A DNA stretch of 64,000 nt from Schistocerca nitens (Eukaryota; Arthropoda; Insecta; Orthoptera; Acrididae): NCBI RefSeq assembly GCF_023898315.1, contig NC_064616.1, positions 706,643,389-706,707,388 on the forward strand, read 5' to 3'. Each line of letters starts with the position of its first letter. Within the stretch, counting starts at the first letter, position 1. The translations under genes were made by a program, and so were the position numbers. Of this stretch, positions 54,613 through 64,000 are shown one piece after another. The notes under the pieces were generated by a model that worked only from the letters and a program-made list of their open reading frames with translations, was not told where the DNA came from and made no database searches.

Positions 54613-55690
54613 TGTTGCAGTTAATGATGACTTACATATTAGGAAAGAGCTCTGTTGAGACTCTGAATCGTACAGGGAACCTGTACAAGAACTTGTGCAG
54701 GCCGTTGTGACACTGCAACCACGAATGTTGTTGCTGAAAGCGTCCTTAGAAGAACTACAGAATCAACGAAAGTACCTACTCTACCAGTACAGAACTGTTT
54801 GGTATCAGGCGCTATTGATGCCAGGTGCCAGAGGGTAGTTAAAGCAAGTGCAAATTCAAGTTAAATTTGATGACGGAGCCATTTATTGCACGTTCCTCGT
54901 GGTGAAGTAGTTAAGAGTCAATTGCCTATTGGGCATGAAGTTTCTGCAAGGAAGGAACGCTAGGATCGATCTTCCAAGCGGCCAGTGCCACTTAATAGTC
55001 AGTCATAGACTGGTCATACTAAATATAATTGACACAGAGGCATGTCGTGTTAAATTTTATGAGGGAGTTAAAGTAACAGTCACACAATCTTTGGTGTTGT
55101 ACATACGCCATCACCCTGATAATGTTAATACCACACCTGTTTTGGCAAATCGCGAAGATGCTGTCTGTGACCCTGCATGCATACACAAGAAATTGGAAGA
55201 ATGAGAATGTTGTCTAAGGAGCAGAGGCTCGGATTAGTAACCATGTTGATGTCCTGTAAAAAGTCTTCTCCAGTAAACTTGTAGTGATTAATGGGTATCA
55301 GTATCATATGGAGGTGGTCCCCCACAAAACATACTGCCGCACTTGCTATTCCCCCACGTGGCCTAGAAGGGAGGGTAAAAAGCATGATATTCAGAATTTG
55401 TGGCAATCCCTGACTTTCGGGTTGGTGAGAAGTACTGTTGAGAACTCACCCCAAGCCCTCACTTGTGCAAAAGAGAAACATGAAGTGGCTGTCTCCATAT
55501 ACTGGTCTTTATAAGATTAAAAGAGTACCACATGAAGGGTCCTCTCTCTGGAGGTGTAGTGTGTTGCATGGAGTGCTTAATGATGTATAACAAGTTAAGT
55601 CATATTTTTCTGTGACAACTTCAGTGATTCACAAAGCTCTGAGTCAGCCAAAGTAAAGTAATTTTGTAGGTTCTGGCACCCTAAGACAAA
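54613..55690. other. No recognisable feature
   Basis: About 1.1 kb of average composition, with chance frames only, up to the AT-rich boundary. Confidence 0.45.
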
Positions 55691-55921
55691 CTTAAAATAA
55701 ATTAAATGTTTTATGTCATATAATCAATTTTTTATAAATTTAAAAAATGCAGTATAATTAATTAAATAAACCATTTTATAACGTTAACTAAATATCTATT
55801 TTTACAATAAAACAACTAACTAAAATAAACTATTCATTTATTTAAAATATACATGAATTGTAGAACAGTAACATGTATTATTTAATAAAAGTGAGTTATG
55901 CAAAAAAATTATGTTTAAATA

Positions 55922-56184
55922 TAAGTATATAATTAAAATGTATTAGTAAAAAAAGGAAAATAATTTTAAAAAATCACATTCTGAAAATAAGTTAATAATT
56001 AAAATGTATTGGTTAACAAAGCACATTATTTTAAAAACTCACATTGTTAAAGTAAGTAAATTAATTAAATGTATTAGTTAAAAAAAGTAAGTTAATTTTA
56101 AAAATTTTAAACTGTGAATTTAAGAAAATTAATTAAAGTTTATCAGTAAAGAAATACATTATTTTAAAATTTTCACATTGTGAA
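55922..56184. repeat. Four degenerate ~66-bp tandem repeats
   Basis: Units begin near 55922, 55986, 56051 and 56119. Each has AATTAA(A)ATGTAT(T)AG, an ATTATTTTAAAA-like core and a CACATT(G/C)TGAA-like end. Located close to the left border of the AT-rich element. Confidence 0.65.
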
Positions 56185-56703
56185 CTCAATATCATGAAAT
56201 TCATTATTTCTATTTTTAAGTTTCTTCAAACATTTATAGTTCAATTTCATTTGTCCCTTTTTAATTATTTCAATATCATAATCAGCAATTAATTTAGAAA
56301 ATCTAATTGAAAACTGACTTTAATTATTGAGTTCTAGACAAAGTTGTTCTCCATATCTAGTATTTATTATTCACAGTCGTAATATTATATAAAACGTTTT
56401 ACTCTAGCTCACTTACTTTTTAAATTTCTTTAGAAATACTTATATTGCTGAGCGTCTTGATTAAATTGGCTTCCTTTAATATAGAAATTTTTTTATTAGT
56501 TTTAAAAAAATAAATTTGTAGTTTGTATTCAACATATATTTAAAAAATTATAATTCTGAACTTATAGCTTAAGGATTCATTTAAATTATTCTTTTATATT
56601 TTTTATAAATCTAATAAAAATTGTTTCTTATAAATGGAGAAAATAAAGAAATGCAAGCTAAAGAAAATAATACTTATTAACTAACTAATAAATCTGAAAG
56701 TTA

Positions 56704-56970
56704 TTAACTGTCCTATTTGTTTAACTGGTGAAAATAATTATCAATTTATTAAAACAAATTCCAATCATATTATTCATAAAAATGTATTTAGGAATGGTTA
56801 AAGTAAAAAAAAAAGATGTCCACATTGTCGAACTATTAAGAAATATAAATAACCAGAAAAAATTGAAATAATTGATATTAATGATATGTTTGGTGATCAA
56901 AGGGAAGACGTATATTATGGTGAAGAATCGTATAATGGTGAAGCAGCATACTATTATGGCTTTTATTAGT
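56704..56970 (+). pseudogene. Small broken zinc-binding frame
   Basis: In one frame CPIC and, after a stop, CPHC are spaced like a zinc ribbon or RING-like half. An acidic Tyr-rich tail (DVYYGEESYNGEAAYYYGFY) ends at a stop at about 56968. No family assigned. Confidence 0.35.
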
Positions 56971-57055
56971 AAACTATTTAAATTATAAAAATTATAAATA
57001 TTTACTTTTTCGCAAATCTAATAAATTTTTTGGTATACAAATACAGCAAGATTAA

Positions 57056-57331
57056 GAAATATCTTCTGTGAATTCTAAAGTTTGTAAATATTGTAATACA
57101 GAGAAATCAATTGATTATTTTACTTTACAGAAATATACAAAAGATGATTATAGAAATATATGTAGACCATGTATAAATAAATATCTTATAAAAAATTACA
57201 ATAAAAAACGATTTCCTTGTGTTTGTGGAAAAAGTGTTTCTAAATATTTTAAGGAACATTTACGAAGAAATTCAGGTGAAAAAGATTCACAAATATTATT
57301 AACCATGAATAATGAATCAACATTAAACTGA
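57056..57331 (+). CDS. Zinc-ribbon protein fragment, possibly complete but without ATG
   Basis: Open from 57056. The first methionine-like start is a GTG at 57068, so an ATG start is missing. Near the N-terminus, VCKYCNTEKSIDYF then NICRPC gives a C-x2-C...C-x2-C ribbon. A third Cys pair follows in FPCVCGKSVSKYFKEHLRR. Such KxCxxCxxxK..F...C.xC ribbons occur in small nucleic acid-binding or nuclease-associated proteins of large DNA viruses, phages and Polintons. Function here is unknown. Confidence 0.45.
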   Translation, partial: EISSVNSKVCKYCNTEKSIDYFTLQKYTKDDYRNICRPCINKYLIKNYNKKRFPCVCGKSVSKYFKEHLRRNSGEKDSQILLTMNNESTLN

Positions 57332-57490
57332 TTAACGAAAAAGTTGTAACTGAAAAAATATCTACATCTACAAAGAAATGTAAAAGTTGTCAAGAAATTA
57401 AACATTTAAATTGTTTTTATATAAATCCTTCACATAAAGATACACATAATAATAAATGTAAGAAGTGTAGTTTAGTATATTTTAATAATA
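57330..57490 (+). pseudogene. Second zinc ribbon, out of frame with the first
   Basis: After the stop of the preceding frame, another frame encodes KKCKSCQEIKHLNCFY and NKCKKC, the same ribbon plan. Both were probably one protein with tandem ribbons, split by a frameshift, or neighbouring paralogues. Confidence 0.45.
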
Positions 57491-57564
57491 AGAAAAGCTT
57501 TAACTTTATGATTTATTATTTATTAAATAATAATACTTTATGATTAATTAAATAAATTATTAAA

Positions 57565-57735
57565 ATTAATTGATTGTCAAACTAAATAGTAAACTATTTG
57601 ATTGTACAAACTAAATAGTAAATAAATATTTTTTAAAAAACTATTTGCTTAAAAACAAATAGATTTTTGAACTAAATAGTAAACTAAATCTTTTAAAAAG
57701 TAATTGTTTAAAAACTAATTGACTGTTCAACTAAA
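57565..57735. repeat. AT-rich spacer repeat (copy upstream of polymerase)
   Basis: AACTAAATAGTAAA(C) occurs at about 57580, 57608 and 57670, together with AAGTAATTGTTTAAAAACTAA (about 57700). The same words recur at 62085-62172 beyond the polymerase. Confidence 0.65.
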
Positions 57736-57868
57736 TTCTCTGTTTTGATTAATTATCTATTAAATAATAATTAAATAATCCTTCTCCATCTATTAACAAA
57801 TTTTCATTTTGTTGAAAAATATTTTTTAAACATCTAATGAATTTTTTTGTAATAAATAAAGGAGCAAA

Positions 57869-58310
57869 ATGGAAACATACATTGCTTATGAACTACAACA
57901 ATTTGAAGTCAAACCTCTTTGTGAATTTTGTAAATTAAATAATTTAAGAGGATATTAAAATAAGGGTAATTCTGATTTAATTACGTTTATTAAGAAATCA
58001 TCCAATTATTATTAGAAATCATTCAATTATTTTTGGAAGTTATACACCTGACCGTAGTTCTAAATCTTCTGCAGCCACCGCTGAAGTAAGTTAAAATAAT
58101 AGAACTATTATTAAAAATAATACATCTTAAGTAAATGAAAATAATAAAATTATTGTTAAAAATTATAACACTGAAGTAAGAATAATCATACGAATATTGT
58201 TAAAATTTGTATACCTGAATGCAGTACTATGACTGCTACAGCTGTTGCTGAAGTAAGTGAAAATTATACAAAAATTGTTCAAAAATTATACAACAGTACA
58301 CAGTGAAAAT
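57869..58310 (+). pseudogene. Broken frame with AEVS repeats, upstream of the polymerase
   Basis: An ATG at 57869 opens 29 codons (METYIAYELQQFEVK, CEFC) to a stop. Further on, recurring (A/T)EVSENN..IV segments appear in shifting frames (about 58080, 58165, 58250). It could be the N-terminal extension of the polymerase or a separate low-complexity protein. Confidence 0.35.
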
Positions 58311-58379
58311 TTTGGGTAAAAGTTACTATATTATAATATTAATGTTTATCTATCTAAAGAAGATAAACCTTTAAAAAAA

Positions 58380-61300
58380 TTCCATTTTCTACAAATATAT
58401 TTCTAAATCTGAAACCAAGAGATAGAAAAACAATTAAAGATTACATAGTTGAAATAGCATTAGAAAACATGTTACAAATCATAAATTTTGAAAATAGAAT
58501 AGATATAGTTGATCCTAATCATTTCTTAACTGGAGTCAAAACAACTTTTGAAAATGTTAAAGCCTACTTGAAAGAACATAAAGTTTTAAAGATAAATTTT
58601 AATTTGTATGGTAAATATTAAATACAAACAATTACAATAAATGAAAAAGTTCCAGAATTTGGACAACAAACACAGAACTATACAGAAAAAGATTTTACTA
58701 AAAAATTTCAACACGGTAAAAGAGATATTTTAGAAAAAAATATCAAATTTTCAAGCACAGGAATCAGGATTGACGTTAAATAGAATCATTGGTTTGCAAT
58801 TAGAAATTAATAAATATATACCACAAATCTTATATTGATAAACAAATTTAAAAAATGTAAAAAATAATGATGAAAAATGTTTTTTATGGTGCTAAAAGCA
58901 GCTTTGTTTCATGTAGATAACATCCTGAAACAATAACAAAATATAAAAATGTAGGTCATGGTCTAGTTAAAAAAACTTGACAATATCGAGGTTCGTATAT
59001 TAGTTGATCATATTCGAAAAATAGAAAAAAATTAATTATTGATTAACGTTTATTAATTTGATGATGATGATGATGATGAAAAATATCAATTGTAACCATT
59101 AAAAATTACAAAATTTAAAAAAGAAAAATATATAACCCTTATTTATTTTAAAATACAATAATTCACATTATTTTAATATAAAAAATTTATCTACACTTGA
59201 ATAAAGTCAAATTACCAAACATGAAACAGTAAAATAGATTAGTGATTTATGTTTACCATATTTTAATGGTAAAGATAAATTAGATAATCATACACCAAAT
59301 TGTTTACCTAAAAAACCATTTGAAGTTGAAATGCCAAGTTAAAGAGAATTTGTATAGTTTAAAAATTATCAATTTACACAAAATATTCTATTTCTTAATT
59401 ATGCTGATTTTGAAAGTTTACTTTTAAAAATGGACAACTGTGATCCAAATCTAGTAAAATCATATACAATGAAATAACAAAATCATGAACCAAGTGCATT
59501 TTGTTATTATATAAACTATAAAGAAACTGTTATAGAGGGACAAATTGCCAAACAAAATTAATTGAATGTACAAAATAAGAAGGTGGAAGAATTTAGAAAA
59601 ATTTATTCTGAAATTGAAGAAATGATACCACTTACATTTTGAGAAAACAAAATACATAATAATTCTAAATTTTGTACTTTGTTACTGTACAAAAAATAAT
59701 ACAAACGTTCGCCATCATGAACATCTAACTGGAAAATTACGCAATAATTAAAATTAAAAACTAAAACTACCCGATTTTGTACCCATTTTTTTACATAATC
59801 TGGTTATGATTCTCATCTTTTTGTAAAACTGTTTGCTTATGAGAATAAAGAAAAAGAAGTAATACCAAACAATGAATAATAAATATATTAGTTAGGTAAC
59901 TACACAAAAAATTTAAAAATGAGATTTGTTGAAACATTTATATTGATGAGTTGTTCATTTGAAAAAACTTTAATCAAATTTAAAGAAAAATCAATTAAAA
60001 TATAAAAAACCATTTTTCTCCATAATTATTTAATTTAGTAATTAGAGAAGTATCTTACCCATATGATTATATGCATTCTTAAAATTAATTAGAAGAAACA
60101 GTATTACCAACAAAAGAAAAATTTTACAATAATTTAACGATTGAGATATAACTTGTGAAGATTATGAACATGAAAAATTAGTTTTGAAAAAATTCAATAT
60201 AAAAAATCTTGGTTAATATCATGAAATGTATCTAAAAACTGAAGAATTTTGTCAGCTTATGTTTTTGAAAATTTCAGAAAAACATCTATAAAAACATATA
60301 ATCTAGAACCTTCTTGTTATTATACAGCACAGTTTTAGTTTTGCATGCAATATTAAAAATTACTGGACAAATACTGGAATTATTATATAATTATGATATG
60401 ATTTTAATAGCTAAAAAAGGAATAAGAGGTTGAATGTCACACTGTATAAAAGATATGTAAACACAAATAAAAAATATTTAAAGCTTTTAATAATAAAGAA
60501 ATATCAAATTATGTAACTTATGTAGATGTAAATAACTTATATCGTTATGTTAAGAACCAATACTTACTATATGGTGAATTATATGGGATGAACGTAATAA
60601 TTTTAATTGCACAAAAAAAAAGGAAATTTGAAACAATAGTGAAAATGATTATGTAATTGAAGTAGATTTAGAATATCCAAAAAATTACAAGAATTTCATA
60701 AAGATTTACCATTATCTCCAGAATCAAAAGTTGTTCCACGATCAAAGAAAGCACATTAATAACTACTTTAGATGAAAAAAATAATTATGTAATACATTAG
60801 AGAAATCTTAAACAATATTTATCCTTAGGAATGCTACTTGGTGGTGGTGGTGGTTAGTGTTTAATGTCCCGTCTACTTACATGAATGCATAAAGTTTTAA
60901 ATTTTAAACAGACTAATTGGTTAAAGAAATATATAGATATAAACACACAGTTAGGAAATAAGGCTACAAATGTTTTTAAAATGATTTCTATAAACTAATG
61001 AATAATTCTGTATTTGGAAAAACAATAGAGAATATAAGACGTAAACAAGATATAAAATTTGTTACAAATAGTAAAATATGTTATAAACTTGTAGCTAAAA
61101 CAAACTTTAAATGAGAACCAAACTTACTGAAAATGTTACTGCTATTCATATGAATAAAACTAAAATTAAATTTGATAAACCTATTTATGTTAGATTAAGT
61201 ATACTTGATTTATCAAAAGAATTATTCTATGGTTTTCACTAAAGAGTTATGAAACATAAATATGGAGAAAATATTGAAATATGTTATCCATCTACAGATT

Positions 61301-61715
61301 ATTAAATTTATAATACTAAAAATGAAGAGTTTTATGAAGATATAAAATCAATAATTTATTACTTTGATACAAGCGATTATCTAACAAATGATATATACAT
61401 ATATAATATTCCAAAAAATTGTTGAAAAAGGAATTGAAAAATTGTGTGTTAAGAGCAAAAGTGTATCCTTATAAAGTTGGTGATAATTAGAGGAAAAATC
61501 TAAAGGTATTAAGAAAAATGTTGTTAAAAACAAAATAAGAATAGAAGACTATAAAGATTCTTTGTTTAACTATAAATAACAACACAGAAAAGATAATTTA
61601 ATTAAAATTGAACAACATGAAGGATATATAATTCAAATAAACAAAAAAGCAGTAAGCCCTCATAATAATAAAAGACACATTTTGGAAAATAATATGGCCA
61701 CTATAAGTTATTAAA
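58380..61715 (+). pseudogene. Type-B (protein-primed) DNA polymerase, mutated
   Basis: Recognised by ordered family motifs in shifting frames. The N-terminal region lies at 58400-58620. A NNDEKCF..-like block is near 58860 and a HPETITKYKN block near 58925. The exonuclease I motif NYADFESL (DxE intact) is at about 59397. Palm motif A, YVDVNNLYRYV (Asp kept), is near 60515. Motif [15 protein letters not shown], is at about 60990-61035, and a KPIYVRLSILDLSKEL segment near 61180. Motif C is near 61285-61302, where the usual DTD has become STD. A conserved C-terminal VSPHNNKRHILENN block is near 61650. Many stops, several frameshifts and motif C damage make it inactive. In Polintons this enzyme replicates the element from protein-primed ends. 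Confidence 0.82.
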
Positions 61716-62080
61716 AATTTAATAATTATTTTTATATATAAATTGCAATAAAGTTATTTATATATTAAATTAAAAAAACTTTTTTATATAAAAACTCTTC
61801 TATATAAATTAAAACTTTTACAAATTTAAAATAAATTTTTACTAAGAAAAAATAAATTTTATTACAAAGATGAAGTAAAACAAACTGACTTTTGTATATA
61901 ACAACTACAACTATTGAATAAATTAAACACCGAAATAAATCAATTAGAAGATCATAGATATGAAAAGATAGATGAAAGTTTTAAATTAAAAGTGGAAGAA
62001 TTAAAGTAAAAGACGAAATACTTAAAATACAAATTGTTCGAATTAAAAATTTGCTGGAAAATGTTTATACTTATTGAACA
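61716..62080 (+). other. AT-rich interval with a coiled-coil-like fragment
   Basis: Directly after the polymerase. A segment at about 61915-62010 reads LNKLNTEINQLEDHRYEKID, helical and charged, ending at a stop. Too short to assign. Confidence 0.3.
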
Positions 62081-62175
62081 ACTAATTGAGTGTTAAACTA
62101 TGTACGGAATAATTTATTTTAAAAGTAATTGTTTAAACTAATTAAGTGTTAAACTAAATAGTAAACTACTTCATT
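62081..62175. repeat. AT-rich spacer repeat (copy between polymerase and integrase)
   Basis: Contains AAGTAATTGTTTAAACTAAT and AACTAAATAGTAAACT, the words found at 57565-57735, in the same orientation. Confidence 0.65.
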
Positions 62176-62189
62176 ATTAAATTAGCATC

Positions 62190-63150
62190 AGCTGAAGCAG
62201 ACGTTAGTTTGCATACTACTTTATCTCTATTTATCAGACTATTATGTAAATTATCAAAACCTATTCATATTACATAAATGTGATTATGTTTCTTTCTTAA
62301 CACTTTTTCAACTAACTGTACATCTGGATATCTAGTTTTCAGTAGTTCTTGTTCATAAAAATTTAATTTTTATCTTTTAATTTATATGTAATTGGATTAG
62401 GACTTATAACATCTTGAATTTCAAATATTTCTGTAATTAGCTGTAAAACCTTTTTCAAAAAGATGTCTAAAGTTTACTAATTGTAACTTTATTACTTTTT
62501 TAAAATATAGGTTGCTCATTACATATAGTGTTGCTTATTTTGAAATTTTTTTCAGTATCTTCTGTTGGTTTCATTTTTATTGTAGAATGTTATGTATTAT
62601 TGTATTCATCAATTACATTTTTACCTTAATTTAACCCATTACACTTTCCTTGTAATACAAATTTCTTCAATTTTTTAATGTGTTTTGTTAAATTGTTCAA
62701 CTACTGATGCTTTTAATTCTGAAAAAGTCGAATAATTATTAATGTTATATTATATCATTAATTCTTTAAATTCTTTGTTATAAAATGTTATTAAAATTAT
62801 CTGTGTGTATATTAATTGGGTTTGTAACTATAGCTTTTTTATCTTTAATAGGAACAGCAAGTACATATTTTGAAAAACCTGAGTTATTGTTAATAAACAT
62901 TTATAGCCTATGTTTATTTTTGAAATTCTCTTTAATTTACCAGAATCCATTTCAACTAGATCAGCTTGCCATAAATCTTCTATATTAAATAAACAATATT
63001 TCTTCTTTTAAAATTCTTTATAGCTGGTTTATATAGTTCATTAATTACATTTTCAAGAATATTAATTTCACGAATATTATTTTCATGAATATTACTTTCA
63101 CGAATATTATTTAAACTTTCACCAGCCACTGCTTCAGCAGTCTTTGAACA
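62190..63150 (-). pseudogene. Retroviral-type integrase with chromodomain-like tail, mutated
   Basis: On minus from 63050 downwards: VINELYKPAIKNFKRR, then DLWQADLVEM (first Asp of the DDE triad, about 62955-62985). IHTDN and, in another frame, YNKEFKELM follow (second Asp region, about 62765-62810). STFSELKASVVEQFNKT at 62686-62736 carries the third residue Glu. A TEIFEIQDVI..NPITYKL block lies near 62400. A FYEQELLKT..VEKVLRKK..IGFDNLHNS segment at 62200-62340 resembles a chromodomain (usual W positions altered). These are the hallmarks of Polinton integrases. Stops and frameshifts throughout. Transcription would converge on the polymerase. Confidence 0.82.
63048..63112 (-). repeat. Short coding repeat near the integrase N-terminus
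   Basis: Four degenerate 15-18 bp units (CACGAATATTATTTT-like) encode N-I-(R/H)-E repeats just before the integrase core. Confidence 0.7.
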
Positions 63151-63239
63151 TCATTCATGTAAAAAGTTTTTTAAAAGTTTTCTTTTTTTAGATTTGAAAA
63201 TTGTACAAATACCTCCAATTATTTGTGTGTTTCTGTAAG

Positions 63240-63952
63240 TTTTTTACAGATCAAAGAATAAATATGACGGTCTTTAAGTATTTAATGTGAATTGTGATTA
63301 TTAATTTATGTAGATAAGAAATTTATGTAGATTGGAAAAATTGTATGGATACAAAATTTAATTAAACAAAATTTAATAAAGTTAAATTTAATCTAATGAT
63401 TTCCATACTTCTAGGTCTTCTCCTTTTTTGTCTAAGCTGTTATGAATATGTAATCCTAATTTTTTTATCATAACTTTCTACTGAATCAAATTTAACTAAT
63501 GATTTAAGGAGACTATTTTTCACATGTTTATTTCTTTATTATTATGTGCCATAACACAATCCATAATACCATTTCTTTGGTGTAAATCTAAAAGAATCTT
63601 GTTATAATCTTCTTTATTAACATAATTATTAAACCGTGTAAATTGGTTGTGTATTCAGGTTTTGTAACATATTATTTTTCTAAGTTTTGTTTTTAAACTT
63701 TATGAATTAGATCATTTATATTAGCAAGTTCCTATTTTTGAAACCAATATACCATCTAGTTATTTCTTAAAAAAGCATTAAATTCTTTTTGAATTTGTTT
63801 AATTGCATTAGTAATTTTTGGATATATTGATGACTGAAGTTGTTTAACAATATTTTCAATATTTTCAATGTTTTCTAAAGTGAATGTAGGTGTTCAATGT
63901 ACTTTTTCAGTTTGTTGATTTAGATGAATGTTATTTCCAAAAATGTCCATTT
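63240..63952 (-). pseudogene. Unrecognised broken frame(s) of the AT-rich element
   Basis: On minus an ATG at about 63952 begins MDIFGNNIHLNQQTEKV, then FTLENIENIENIVKQLQ after a stop. Later fragments include EYTTNLHG and, in another frame, MDCVMAHNNKEIN. It looks like one or two former proteins of the element upstream of the integrase. No family was identified. Confidence 0.35.
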
Positions 63953-64000
63953 ATTAAATCTAAAATATCATTAAAATTATATTTCTCACATGGCAATTAT

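Larger units (their letters stand above)
55690..64000. mobile_element. Decayed Polinton/Maverick-like (adintovirus-type) element, right end outside window
   Basis: Composition becomes strongly AT-rich at about 55.69 kb and stays so to the edge. Inside are a type-B DNA polymerase relic (plus) and a retroviral-type integrase relic (minus) converging, the diagnostic pair of Polintons. Small zinc-ribbon frames and spacer repeats are also present. Capsid, protease and packaging ATPase genes are not visible and may lie to the right. No terminal inverted repeat could be tested because one end is missing. All long frames carry stops and frameshifts. Confidence 0.75.

Noticed and set aside
57000..62000. 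Alternative genetic code in the AT-rich block (stops as sense codons)
   Set aside because: TAA, TAG and TGA all interrupt conserved blocks, at positions of differing amino acids, and frameshifts are also present. Motif C is mutated as well. Decay explains this better.
55690..64000. Bacterial, microsporidian or mitochondrial contamination
   Set aside because: Gene content (protein-primed polB plus retroviral-type integrase) fits an integrated eukaryotic element, and everything is pseudogenised. Assembly artefact at the border cannot be excluded from sequence alone.
1..64000. CRISPR arrays, operons, bacterial promoters, rRNA
   Set aside because: No regularly spaced direct repeats with unique spacers, no rRNA, and all recognisable genes are of eukaryotic mobile elements.

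Overview
This is nuclear DNA from an insect, most likely a grasshopper or locust (Schistocerca-like). The basis is recognition of its abundant tRNA-derived SINEs, its LTR and its Tc1/mariner families; no host gene or conserved synteny is present to confirm the species. I see no intact host protein-coding gene, rRNA, tRNA gene or CRISPR. Nearly everything that can be identified is a mobile element, in many age classes and often nested.

Layout. 0.5-3.75 kb: 5' end of an LTR retrotransposon on the minus strand (LTR, leader, 787-aa Gag), running off the left edge. 3.9-6.4 kb: decayed IS630/mariner-type DNA transposon carrying a SINE-in-SINE nest. 6.8-9.8 kb: decayed Tc1-like element split by an unidentified 1.5-kb insert. 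10.0-11.9 kb: 5'-truncated LINE. 12-17.8 kb: mostly featureless, with a GC-rich patch, a (GT)n tract and weak LINE debris. 17.8-20.8 kb: minus-strand LINE split by a mariner, itself hit by three SINEs. 21-25.7 kb: SINEs plus LINE and Tc1 relics. 26.0-27.4 and 35.2-36.7 kb: two nearly identical Tc1-like elements, each with an uninterrupted 340-aa transposase. 28.3, 30.6 and 41.7 kb: three long hairpin (snap-back) elements with target-site duplications (TSDs) and hammerhead-like cores. 32.4-33.9 kb: a SINE split by a LINE. 34.3-35.1 kb: mariner and LINE RNase H relics. 37-48.7 kb: LINE fragments, SINEs, a MITE-like inverted repeat and diverged tandem repeats. 49.4-50.7 kb: a very young mariner whose open transposase frame has lost its first catalytic Asp. 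51.5-54.6 kb: a DUF4817-type transposon with an inverted partial copy, then a Tc1 relic.

55.7-64.0 kb: composition changes sharply to very AT-rich. This block holds a mutated protein-primed type-B DNA polymerase on plus, and a mutated retroviral-type integrase with chromodomain-like tail on minus, facing each other. Small zinc-ribbon frames lie upstream and short repeats lie in the spacers. It is best read as a decayed Polinton/Maverick (adintovirus-like) element continuing past the right edge. All large frames there are broken, so it is a genomic fossil.

How the parts relate. The Tc1 and mariner transposases act on their own terminal inverted repeats. The SINEs have no coding capacity and presumably depend on LINE reverse transcriptases; their 9-16 bp TSDs fit target-primed insertion. 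Insertion order can be read from nesting: LINE before mariner before SINE at 18-20 kb; DNA transposon before SINE B before SINE A at 4-5 kb; SINE D before LINE at 32-34 kb.
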